A stretch of 12,567 bases of DNA from Nitrospira sp. UBA5699. Its GTDB lineage: Bacteria; Nitrospirota; Nitrospiria; Nitrospirales; Nitrospiraceae. Positions 7,122-12,567 of the stretch are shown here, piece after piece (positions within the stretch are counted from its first letter, which is position 1; the number at the start of each line of letters is the position of its first letter). The translations under genes were made by a program, and so were the position numbers. The stretch is taken from NCBI GenBank assembly GCA_002420105.1, contig DIHJ01000074.1, positions 4,235 through 16,801 of the forward strand, in the 5' to 3' direction. Under the pieces are notes generated by a model. It did not search any database, had not been told where the DNA came from, and saw only the letters and a list, made by a program, of their open reading frames with translations.

Positions 7122-7934
7122 ATGAACGGTTCAGAAGAAAACACTGCTCTCGATGCGCCTCCCCCGAACCCCCTGGGCGGAAGAACATTGGTGGTTGACG
7201 GGAGGGATCCGGCAGCCTACCCGCGACCGAGCGCCGCCCTTGAAGACGCGGGAGAGCAGGATCAGGTCTTTATCCGCGCCGGCATCTATGAGGACAAGAT
7301 ATTTCTGGCCAGACGCCCGGTACTGCTGGTAGGGGCGGGGCGTGATGTCGTCCAGATTTTTTCTCGTCGAGGAGGCCCGCTGTATCTGCAGCAGGTCCCG
7401 AGCGGCCGGGTCTCCGGTATCACCTTTCGATACGTCGGCAGCGACCAACACTCGGCCGTCAATATTCTGGATTCCTGCTGCACGATCACGCGGTGCCGTG
7501 CGACGGAGGGGATTTTATCCGGCATGGTGATTTACGGACCGCAATGTCGCCCGACCATTCATGACAACGAGGTCTGCCACAATCGCGAGTCCGGAATCTT
7601 CGTCTTTGCGGGAGCCAAGCCCCGAGTGGCGGAGAATCTCTGTCGGGGCAATCACCACTTCGGGATCGCCGTGCGCGACGCCGGAAGTCAACCCGAACTG
7701 GTCCGCAACCGGTGCCAAGAGAACCTGTTGAGCGGAATGTTGCTCTTCCACCATGCCGAGGCGATGTTGGTCGACAATCTCTGCTGCGACAACCTCCATT
7801 GGGGAATCGTCATGACGCCGGACAGCCGCCCGTCTCCGACGCGCGAGGAGCTCCCTGATTCCAATACGATGATGCCCAATCCGCGCGGCGCAATTACGGT
7901 GACCAACGACCCGCTCTCAGAAATCGGACGATAG
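7122..7934 (+). CDS. Right-handed parallel beta-helix (NosD/pectin-lyase-like) repeat protein
   Basis: 270 residues, no signal peptide or membrane segment, so probably cytoplasmic. Residues 21-75 resemble the entry part of NosD/CASH-type beta-helix proteins (LVVDGRDPAAYPRPSAAL, VFIRAGIYEDKI, PVLLVGAG). From about 145 four coils of 23-24 residues follow, each with N-x4-N and GI/GM-V/L patterns (N149/N154, N172/N177, N196/N201, N219/N224). Cysteines recur at stacked places (C152, C174, C198, C221/C222; also C119, C120, C125, C142). The Asn and Cys ladders are typical of parallel beta-helices. Such proteins range from polysaccharide lyases to scaffold or cofactor-insertion proteins; no catalytic residues can be assigned. 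ATG 7122 has only a weak SD-like sequence and overlaps the stop of a 4-codon reading frame (7111-7125). Confidence 0.82.
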   Translation: MNGSEENTALDAPPPNPLGGRTLVVDGRDPAAYPRPSAALEDAGEQDQVFIRAGIYEDKIFLARRPVLLVGAGRDVVQIFSRRGGPLYLQQVPSGRVSGITFRYVGSDQHSAVNILDSCCTITRCRATEGILSGMVIYGPQCRPTIHDNEVCHNRESGIFVFAGAKPRVAENLCRGNHHFGIAVRDAGSQPELVRNRCQENLLSGMLLFHHAEAMLVDNLCCDNLHWGIVMTPDSRPSPTREELPDSNTMMPNPRGAITVTNDPLSEIGR

Positions 7935-7999
7935 CGCCGCTGCCGATTCGGCCATGCGCTCGTGCGGTCGGGTGTTGCGAAGTGCTGTCGATGCGCGGT

Positions 8000-8929
8000 T
8001 CAGGAGGCTGAGAAGATCGTGGCGTGATTATAGCCGGAGGCTTCATGGAACGCGAAGCCGCTTCCCCCATGCTGCTTGGCGCGATACATGGCGGAGTCGG
8101 CATGTTTAAGCAGGTCGTCGATGCTATGGTCGTCGTGCGGATAGACGGTGATTCCGATACTGATGCCGACGGATATCGCGTGTCCCTTCAATTCGAAGAC
8201 GGCCGAGACGGATTCCGTAATGCGCTTGGCCACCACGACGATGCTTTGTTCGGAGGCCACGCCTTCCAGGATGATCGTAAATTCGTCTCCGCCCATGCGC
8301 GCAACGGTATCCACTTCTCGCACGCAAGCCTTTAATCGTTCGGACACCGCTTTCAGAAGCTCATCCCCGACGTCGTGGCCCAGGGTATCATTGACGGATT
8401 TGAACCGGTCCAAGTCCAACAGCATGAGCCCCAGCGGCTGCTGGAGGCGCTTGCTTCTGGCCATGGCCTGCAACAGGCGATCGCGGAAAAGGCTTCGGTT
8501 GACGAGTCCGGTGAGGTGATCGTATTGAGCCAGGTAGGTTAGGCGTTCCTCCGAACGCTTGCGTTCAATGGCATACCGTACGGAACGGGCGAGAAGTTCC
8601 GGATGCCCCTGACCTTTCACGAGGTAATCCTGCGCGCCTTGCTGCACCGCTTGGAGGGCCAGGGTCTGATCACTGACGCCGCTTAAGACCACGACAGGGA
8701 TCGAGGGATTCGTGGCATGGACCTGCCGCACGGTTGGAAGTCCGAAGGCATCGGGGAGAGAAAGGTCCAAGAGAATCGCATCGAAGCGGCATCTGTCGAT
8801 GTGGGAAAGCCCTTCCGCCAACGTGGTGGCATGGGTAATCTTGAATTCTTCGACGCTCCACTCCGCGAGCAGGTCCTGCGTCAGTCGCGCATCGACGTCG
8901 TTGTCTTCGATGAGAAGGACGTGGATCAT
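8000..8929 (-). CDS. Response-regulator diguanylate cyclase (REC-GGDEF)
   Basis: 309 residues. The N-terminal receiver domain (about 1-120) has the acidic pair E8/D9, phospho-acceptor D55 in LLDLSLPD, S83 and K105 in YLVKG. After a short helical linker (121-135) the GGDEF domain (about 136-295) begins with DHLTGLVNR (137-145). It has the metal-binding D172 in LDLDRFK, N180, D189 and an intact GGDEF at 213-217. The inhibitory site RxxD (R204-D207) lies five residues before GGDEF, so the enzyme should make cyclic-di-GMP and be feedback-inhibited. It presumably answers a histidine kinase not present here. ATG 8929 has GGAGG 10 nt upstream, directly beside a strong hairpin. A perfect TATAAT on the minus strand (9018-9023) probably drives it. 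The gene converges with the beta-helix gene 65 nt away. Two PilZ proteins lie nearby. Confidence 0.96.
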   Translation of the reverse strand: MIHVLLIEDNDVDARLTQDLLAEWSVEEFKITHATTLAEGLSHIDRCRFDAILLDLSLPDAFGLPTVRQVHATNPSIPVVVLSGVSDQTLALQAVQQGAQDYLVKGQGHPELLARSVRYAIERKRSEERLTYLAQYDHLTGLVNRSLFRDRLLQAMARSKRLQQPLGLMLLDLDRFKSVNDTLGHDVGDELLKAVSERLKACVREVDTVARMGGDEFTIILEGVASEQSIVVVAKRITESVSAVFELKGHAISVGISIGITVYPHDDHSIDDLLKHADSAMYRAKQHGGSGFAFHEASGYNHATIFSAS

Positions 8930-8944
8930 CTCTTTTAATCCTCC

Positions 8945-8964
8945 GGCGCAGGATAACCCGCGCC
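8945..8964 (-). promoter_or_regulatory. Leader hairpin abutting the ribosome binding site of the REC-GGDEF gene
   Basis: On the minus-strand transcript GGCGCGGG and CCTGCGCC form an 8-bp stem (one G-U pair) around a TTAT loop. The stem ends at the first base of the GGAGG site at 8944-8940. A stem this close to the SD could affect ribosome access; it shows no resemblance I recognise to a cyclic-di-GMP riboswitch. Confidence 0.45.
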
Positions 8965-9017
8965 AGGCGCAGGGCCAGCGACGGACCTCACTCGTTCACG
9001 GACTGCTACGTAGGTCG

Positions 9018-9023
9018 ATTATA
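9018..9023 (-). promoter_or_regulatory. -10 box for the REC-GGDEF gene
   Basis: A perfect TATAAT on the minus strand. At 17-20 bp spacing the -35 region is poor (best TTGCTT). A start near 9011 would leave a leader of about 80 nt containing the hairpin at 8945-8964. Confidence 0.5.
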
Positions 9024-9029
9024 ACCAAG

Positions 9030-9212
9030 GATTAATATGCGAGAAGCAAAATATGGGAATTTGCTCGAAGAGGACGACGAGAAAGGCAGGATGCTGCAGG
9101 GCCCGATGGAAGGGCTCTCCCTCCCATGGGAATAGAATGCACAGCCAGGCGACAAGACCCGGCCTACCGTCTATGTGCGAACGGCGGGGTCGGGCGAACC
9201 CGACCCGTTCTT
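9030..9212 (+). ncRNA. Candidate structured small RNA or attenuated leader (unclassified)
   Basis: No convincing protein is encoded here, but the plus strand shows ordered structure. A 9-bp stem with one mismatch pairs 9106-9114 with 9119-9127 around CTCT. A possible stem pairs GACCC (9156-9160) plus CCGT (9167-9170) with ACGG (9181-9184) plus GGGTC (9187-9191). A perfect terminator hairpin ends the stretch. The GGGTC bases are shared by the last two structures, so they exclude each other as in an antiterminator/terminator pair. The 5' end is a guess: TATAAC (9020-9025) is a possible -10 but lacks a good -35. I do not recognise 6S, SRP, tmRNA, RNase P or GEMM signatures. Confidence 0.35.
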
Positions 9213-9215
9213 TTA
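9187..9215 (+). terminator. Rho-independent terminator, plus strand
   Basis: GGGTCGGG (9187-9194) pairs perfectly with CCCGACCC (9199-9206) around CGAA, followed by GTTCTTTT. The U-rich side is on the plus strand, although both flanking genes are on the minus strand. On the minus strand the same stem follows the stop codon of the 9213-9590 gene within about 6 nt but has no U-run, so it may also serve as a 3'-end hairpin there. Confidence 0.65.
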
Positions 9216-9590
9216 GCTTGCGTGCAGGGCTTCTGCGCGACGACGAACCTCTTCGGCCTTCTGTGACTGTCCGAGGTTTTCATAGAGCGACGCGATATTC
9301 GCGTGCAGATGTGTGAGCAGCTGCCCCAATTGCGCCTCCTGGGCGATCACATTGGCTTCGAGCGCCAGCTTCTTTTCTTCGCTCCGACGGAACCGCTCTT
9401 CCAGGCGCTGGACGAGTTGAATCCAGCCCTTCACCTTGCCGGAATCGAGATCGGGAGTCGTCGGCAATGCTTCACCGCGCTCCAGGGACTTTTCGGTTTG
9501 GTTCATCCAATTGATGAACACCAGAAAATCCCCCAGCGTGATTTTCAAGGCGGACGAGGCTCCTTCTTCTTCGATCACGAGATCTTCCAT
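9213..9590 (-). CDS. Small coiled-coil protein with a C-terminal TPR-like helix pair, function unknown
   Basis: 125 residues, soluble, no signal peptide. ATG 9590 has AAGGAG 5 nt upstream, an excellent site. Residues 1-45 include a conserved-looking helix (ITLGDFLVFINWMNQTEKSL); about 55-92 is a heptad-like coiled coil rich in Glu, Arg, Lys and Leu; about 97-122 fits a single TPR motif (NIASLYENLGQSQKAEEVRR). I do not recognise a named family. The TPR-like end suggests protein-protein contacts. A probable promoter lies at 9796-9825 with a leader of about 200 nt. The hairpin at 9187-9206 follows the stop immediately. The composition is in keeping with its neighbours, with no sign of transfer. 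Confidence 0.8.
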   Translation of the reverse strand: MEDLVIEEEGASSALKITLGDFLVFINWMNQTEKSLERGEALPTTPDLDSGKVKGWIQLVQRLEERFRRSEEKKLALEANVIAQEAQLGQLLTHLHANIASLYENLGQSQKAEEVRRRAEALHAS

Positions 9591-9917
9591 GATGACTCCT
9601 TCATAAAAGTGCGTTGATGAACGGTGAGCGCGAACCCGACTTCAAACCGGTACCGAATACCTGCCCATGCAGGGCGAACCCGTGCGCCATACTTTGCGCG
9701 CGCAGCCTCCTTTCGATACGTCGATGACGGGATGAGAGGAACCCAGAGATACAAGAGCGGGTGTTCCATCAGCTACAGGGGGTTGTTGTGCTGGAGTAAT
9801 ACTGCGCCAGCGGTTGTGTTGTCAACAGCTCTCTTTGAGGGACGACACCAGGAGAACCCCTACACGATTTTCTTGGAACGGAGGGAACCGCGGGGTAGGA
9901 AATGACGGGGGAAGGGG
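9591..9917. other. Intergenic region and long leader upstream of the coiled-coil gene
   Basis: About 327 nt without a gene I can support. It contains the minus-strand promoter at 9796-9825 and about 200 nt of presumed 5' leader for the gene at 9213-9590. A minus-strand frame at 9575-9769 has no SD site and overlaps the good start at 9590, so I do not call it. I see no clear terminator for the lipoprotein gene ending at 9918. Confidence 0.5.
9796..9825 (-). promoter_or_regulatory. Sigma-70-like promoter for the coiled-coil gene
   Basis: On the minus strand a perfect TTGACA (9825-9820) and TATTAC (9801-9796) are separated by 18 bp. The -10 lies inside an imperfect palindrome (CTGG...CCAG, 9791-9810) that could be an operator. 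Transcription would begin near 9789. Confidence 0.55.
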
Positions 9918-10247
9918 TCACCCCTGGGGCAACCGGGGGGGCACGTCGGGATAAATTCCGTTTGGAGGCAATTCAGGGCCGATCGCCGCTTCGCAGGCGT
10001 ATCCCGGCTCAAAGGGCCAGAGGAGGGATCGTCCGGGCAGCGAGCCACGGACGTGCACGTAGCGAAAGGTTACGCCGAGTCGATCGGCTTCCTCGCGCAT
10101 GGTGGAAAGACAGCCTTCGTACGAATAAGCCCGGCGACCCAAGAGAATGGGGTCCCCGGTTCGGCTGTGAAATACCGTAAAAGAGTCGGCGCAGCCCGCA
10201 AGCGCGATGGAGGCGAACAGGAACGCGAGCGTACGATATCGCATCAT
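9918..10247 (-). CDS. Small putative lipoprotein, downstream of PilZ
   Basis: 109 residues from ATG 10247 (a second ATG follows directly), with GGAGGG 9 nt upstream. The N-terminus MMRYRTLAFLFASIALAGC is a lipoprotein signal with lipobox LAGC and C19 as the lipidated residue; position +2 is Ala, which favours the outer membrane. The mature part of about 90 residues has two more cysteines (C46, C85) that could form a disulfide, and a Pro-rich C-terminus. No domain is recognised. It lies 32 nt after the PilZ gene on the same strand, so the two are probably co-transcribed, which hints at a link with cyclic-di-GMP-controlled envelope or motility functions. That link is inference from gene order. 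Confidence 0.82.
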   Translation of the reverse strand: MMRYRTLAFLFASIALAGCADSFTVFHSRTGDPILLGRRAYSYEGCLSTMREEADRLGVTFRYVHVRGSLPGRSLLWPFEPGYACEAAIGPELPPNGIYPDVPPRLPQG

Positions 10248-10279
10248 GAGCCGGCACCCTCCGAGGGAGTCTCTGAATG

Positions 10280-10633
10280 CTAGGAGTGTAGCATCCGGAA
10301 GATGCTTCGTCGAGCAGGAGATTGAAGCGGGAGGTGCATTTTGACCAATCGCCCAAGCCGTACCTGGTCCGTACCGGGCATCCGTATGAATTCCACCCCG
10401 AAGCGATGCCCTTCACGCCAGCGGACTTTTGCCAGGCCGACGCTCAGTGATGCTCCGCTGTCGGGGATCAGCACTTTCATCTCAAGGTAGGCACCGGGTT
10501 CCACGGATTTCTTACTATAAATCTCACAGCCGGGAACCGACATATTGAGCACGGTGCCTTCTCCAACATAGGAGTCTCCGGCAAAGATGACCGGCAATTC
10601 GGTGTCTATCCGTTCACAATAACGAAGCTTCAC
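10280..10633 (-). CDS. Stand-alone PilZ-domain protein (cyclic-di-GMP receptor)
   Basis: 117 residues, essentially one PilZ domain. The start is GTG at 10633 with GAGGAG 9 nt upstream. The binding motifs are intact: RxxxR at R4-R8 (RYCER) and NxSxxG at N30, S32, G35 (NMSVPG). Strands typical of the PilZ barrel follow (AYLEMKVLIP, SVGLAKVRW, RFGVEFIRM). It should bind cyclic-di-GMP and act on an unknown partner, since it carries no output domain. The lipoprotein gene 32 nt downstream is the obvious candidate partner by position. A TATATT box on the minus strand about 70 nt upstream could be the -10, but its -35 is poor. Confidence 0.92.
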   Translation of the reverse strand: MKLRYCERIDTELPVIFAGDSYVGEGTVLNMSVPGCEIYSKKSVEPGAYLEMKVLIPDSGASLSVGLAKVRWREGHRFGVEFIRMPGTDQVRLGRLVKMHLPLQSPARRSIFRMLHS

Positions 10634-10906
10634 CGTGTAGAACTCCTCTGCCCCTCAAGGTCCCGTCATGATCGGCAAATTGCGGCACAAGCGAACAATA
10701 TACGGAAACCCCTCGCCAGACCATCCCTACAAAAGTTGGGAGACAGGGAGTGCTGTATGTCATTGTTATCGTGCGAGAAGATTCATAATCATTGATCAAG
10801 GCTAGAGGCACGAAAACTGCGGGAACGGACCCTCGGTTGATGTGCGAACTTCGCTGCGGAGACTCCCGGCCAAGGGAAAAGCGATCGGGAGCAGGAGGTC
10901 ACGATT
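10634..10906. other. Divergent intergenic region between PilZ and lytic transglycosylase genes
   Basis: 273 nt without a supported gene. It holds the 5' regions of both divergent genes. Weak elements are TATATT (minus strand, near 10700), CATAAT (plus strand, near 10785) and the palindrome TTGATCAA (near 10794-10801). None forms a full promoter with a good -35. Confidence 0.4.
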
Positions 10907-11602
10907 ATGAAGCAAGTGGAACAGTCCCAACCATTCGCGAAGAAGCAGATGGTTCACCCGGGAGATCTGCCCCTCTCCCGTTTGATCCCCAGCCGAGCCT
11001 GTTTGTGCGCGGCCGTTGTACTTATGGCCACGTCAGCACCGTCCATCCTGGCCGAGGTTCCCGCCCGTCCATTTGTAACGGCGCCGGAGACGGCACGGCA
11101 CCTTCACCCGCAGATGGATGCCGGAGCGCATACTGCCCGGGCAATGAGCCGAGAGGCGGTTTACGGTTTTGAATTAGAGCGAGCGGTGACCCGTGCGGCC
11201 ACCCGGCATCGCCTGCACCCCGCATTACTGTTTGCGGTCATGAAAGCGGAATCCTCCTTCAATCCTCTGGTCGTCTCCAGGGCGGGTGCCGTGGGGTTGA
11301 TGCAACTGGTCCCGGAGACCGCCATGCGGCACGGGGTCCGGAATCTCTACGATACGGAAGAAAATGTCGCAGGAGGGGCCAGGCATCTGCGTTATCTCCT
11401 GGACCGGTTCCACGGCAACATACGATTGGCCCTCGCCGCCTATAATGCGGGGGAGCGGAAGGTCGACCGCTATCGGACGATTCCTCCCTACAAAGAAACG
11501 CGTCTCTATGTCCGGAAGGTGTTGGGCTATTATCGGGATTACCGAAAGGGAGACTGGCCGTCTTCGCTGGGGCAAAGGACTCGCGAGCCACGGTTGTTGT
11601 AG
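10907..11602 (+). CDS. SLT-domain lytic transglycosylase
   Basis: 231 residues from ATG 10907 with GGAGG 8 nt upstream. A polar N-terminus of 30 residues precedes a hydrophobic segment (31-49, ending SILA), so it is either an unusually long signal peptide or a membrane anchor. The catalytic SLT domain (about 85-215) shows the family motifs in order: catalytic Glu115 in KAESSFNP, GLMQLVP (130-136), NVAGGARHLRYLL (153-165), ALAAYNAG (175-182) and ETRLYVRKVLGYY (197-209). It cleaves glycan strands of peptidoglycan in the periplasm, releasing 1,6-anhydro ends. That product class is the substrate source for the AnmK pathway encoded at 4568-5743. The exact MltC/E or Slt subtype cannot be told. It is divergent from the PilZ gene. 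Confidence 0.94.
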   Translation: MKQVEQSQPFAKKQMVHPGDLPLSRLIPSRACLCAAVVLMATSAPSILAEVPARPFVTAPETARHLHPQMDAGAHTARAMSREAVYGFELERAVTRAATRHRLHPALLFAVMKAESSFNPLVVSRAGAVGLMQLVPETAMRHGVRNLYDTEENVAGGARHLRYLLDRFHGNIRLALAAYNAGERKVDRYRTIPPYKETRLYVRKVLGYYRDYRKGDWPSSLGQRTREPRLL

Positions 11603-11691
11603 TATCTGGAAGGCGGAAGACACATTCTCAGAATGGCCGATGAAGGTGAGCAGGCCTCAGATCGACGGGGCGGCAAGGCTCCTTTGATGAT

Positions 11692-11892
11692 TCAGGCGAC
11701 AGGTTTCTCGGCAACGTATTCCAAATACTTCCACAATTCCTTGGCGTCATTCTCTCCGAAGACGAGGGGTGTGTTGTTTGCGGATCCGGCGAAATAGACC
11801 TTCACGCTCATCTCATCCTGCCACACCTGCACTTCGCAATAGCTGACGCTGTCGAGATTCAATGCTTTCTTCCCTATGCGAACGTAGTTCAT
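11692..11892 (-). CDS. Conserved-looking small protein, function unknown
   Basis: 66 residues, soluble. ATG 11892 has GAGAGGAG 5 nt upstream, and a well-placed promoter lies at 11924-11952, so a real gene is likely. The pattern is three or four beta strands (YVRIGKKALNLDSVSYCEVQ, MSVKVYFAG, TPLVFGE) followed by one amphipathic helix (NDAKELWKYLEYVA). It recalls small stand-alone proteins of the INLD...L-ALW-YL kind seen in many bacteria, but I cannot assign a family or role. It converges on the lytic transglycosylase gene, with 89 nt between the ends, in which I see no strong terminator. Confidence 0.8.
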   Translation of the reverse strand: MNYVRIGKKALNLDSVSYCEVQVWQDEMSVKVYFAGSANNTPLVFGENDAKELWKYLEYVAEKPVA

Positions 11893-11923
11893 ACGGGCTC
11901 CTCTCGGTATTTACGTACCTCGA

Positions 11924-11952
11924 ACTATAGCATCAGGCCATAATTCGTCCAA
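11924..11952 (-). promoter_or_regulatory. Sigma-70-like promoter for the 66-aa gene
   Basis: On the minus strand TTGGAC (11952-11947) and TATAGT (11929-11924, five of six) are separated by exactly 17 bp. Transcription would start near 11917 and give a short leader of about 25 nt carrying the SD site. Confidence 0.55.
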
Positions 11953-11990
11953 TGAGTAATCAAGAATTCGCATCGGCTCCCCCTCTTAAG

Positions 11991-12014
11991 CGGGAGAGGG
12001 TTCCCCCTCTCCCG
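11991..12014. repeat. Perfect 10-bp palindromic hairpin (REP-like)
   Basis: CGGGAGAGGG (11991-12000) pairs with CCCTCTCCCG (12005-12014) around TTCC. A further CCCTCT just upstream (11981-11986) could pair instead with AGAGGG (11995-12000), giving two alternative stems. No U-run follows on either strand. The sequence resembles the GC-rich CCCTCTCCCG-type palindromes found as dispersed intergenic repeats in several bacterial groups. It lies about 80 nt before the second PilZ gene. Confidence 0.6.
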
Positions 12015-12091
12015 AGGAAGGCGGACCAAGTCCCCGGGGAATAGCCTTGAGGCAAGACGGGCTTGGAGATACGTGGACAAGAGGTCCGGTC

Positions 12092-12562
12092 ATGGACACG
12101 ATTCGCCTCATAGAAGCCACCGTGCCCCTGCGGGAAGCGGAACGCCCGAGGGCCGACAGCAACGCAGAAGGAGCAGAGGGAGTGCAGGAGGACTATCTGG
12201 ACCGCCGCGGCGCCGTCCGGGCGCCGGTGGAATGTCCGGTCAGCTTCATCTCCGAAGAACACTTCGACAATTGGTCAACGAGAGAAGGCCGGCTCCTGGA
12301 CCTCTCGAAAACGGGATGCCGGGTCTTCAGCCAGTATCCCCCCGAACGGGGCGGTCAAATCACCCTCATCCTTCCTCTGCCCGACGGAATGCCGCCCATT
12401 CGTTTGATCGGGACGACGGTCTGTCACGTGCGTGCGAATGAGTTCGGCGCCCGGTTCCAGCCCCTCACGCCGCAAGAGCGAAGACGCGTGCAGGCGATCA
12501 TCTTCAAGTATGTGACCTGGTCGCCCTCTGCCCTCCGACGCCCGGCCTTCCTGATCCTGTAA
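12092..12562 (+). CDS. PilZ-domain protein with N-terminal extension
   Basis: 156 residues from ATG 12092, with AGAGG 7 nt upstream; the in-frame TTG at 12047 is less likely. Residues 1-36 are polar, charged and probably disordered. The PilZ domain (about 37-145) has RxxxR at R39-R43 (RGAVR) and DxSxxG at D70, S72, G75 (DLSKTG), so cyclic-di-GMP binding should be intact. Later strands include QITLILPLP, IGTTVCHV and FGARFQPL. No output domain is fused. It is the second PilZ protein within about 2 kb and differs clearly from the one at 10280-10633, so they are not recent duplicates. The gene is complete, ending 5 nt before the window edge. Confidence 0.9.
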   Translation: MDTIRLIEATVPLREAERPRADSNAEGAEGVQEDYLDRRGAVRAPVECPVSFISEEHFDNWSTREGRLLDLSKTGCRVFSQYPPERGGQITLILPLPDGMPPIRLIGTTVCHVRANEFGARFQPLTPQERRRVQAIIFKYVTWSPSALRRPAFLIL

Positions 12563-12567
12563 GCCGG

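Noticed and set aside
9130..9212. Possible tRNA-like arm (GGGTCGGGCGAACCCGACCC)
   Set aside because: The loop is only four bases and lacks a T-loop TTC sequence; no acceptor, D or anticodon arms fit around it.
9053..9316. 87-codon plus-strand frame
   Set aside because: It runs through the terminator hairpin and into antisense of the coiled-coil gene, and its start has no SD site.
9575..9769. 64-codon minus-strand frame upstream of the coiled-coil gene
   Set aside because: No SD site, no recognisable features, and overlap with the well-supported start at 9590.

Overview
The window is GC-rich bacterial chromosome with dense genes, good Shine-Dalgarno sites and no phage, transposon, CRISPR, rRNA or tRNA genes that I can see. 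It looks like a Gram-negative bacterium: outer-membrane beta-barrel proteins, a lipoprotein, a CpoB/YbgF-like periplasmic TPR protein and 1,6-anhydro-MurNAc recycling. The style (several very short stand-alone PilZ proteins, REC-GGDEF, a soluble beta-helix protein) reminds me of Nitrospira (Nitrospirota). That is an impression from protein style, not a proven assignment.

Layout. Left block, minus strand (1-4425): two close paralogues of an outer-membrane beta-barrel protein (the first cut by the window edge), then a zinc/manganese-type ABC transporter transcribed znuA-znuC-znuB. Centre-left (4568-6270, plus): anmK, overlapping by 4 nt a membrane-anchored DUF2726-type protein. It converges with a periplasmic TPR protein (6278-6838, minus). 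Centre (7122-8929): a plus-strand parallel beta-helix protein converging with a minus-strand REC-GGDEF diguanylate cyclase. Then comes a structured intergenic region with a plus-strand terminator (candidate small RNA). Right block (9213-12562): a coiled-coil/TPR-like protein, a two-gene PilZ-lipoprotein unit, a divergent SLT lytic transglycosylase, a 66-aa protein, a strong palindrome and a second PilZ protein.

Two themes recur. One is the cell wall and envelope: AnmK, the lytic transglycosylase (the enzyme type that makes anhydro-muropeptides), the CpoB-like protein, beta-barrels and a lipoprotein. The other is cyclic-di-GMP: one cyclase with intact catalytic and inhibitory motifs and two PilZ proteins with intact binding motifs. 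I see no single self-evident new defence or mobile system. The most promising unexplained items are the candidate RNA at about 9030-9215, the translationally coupled anmK-DUF2726 pair, the Cys/Asn-laddered beta-helix protein and the PilZ-lipoprotein pair.
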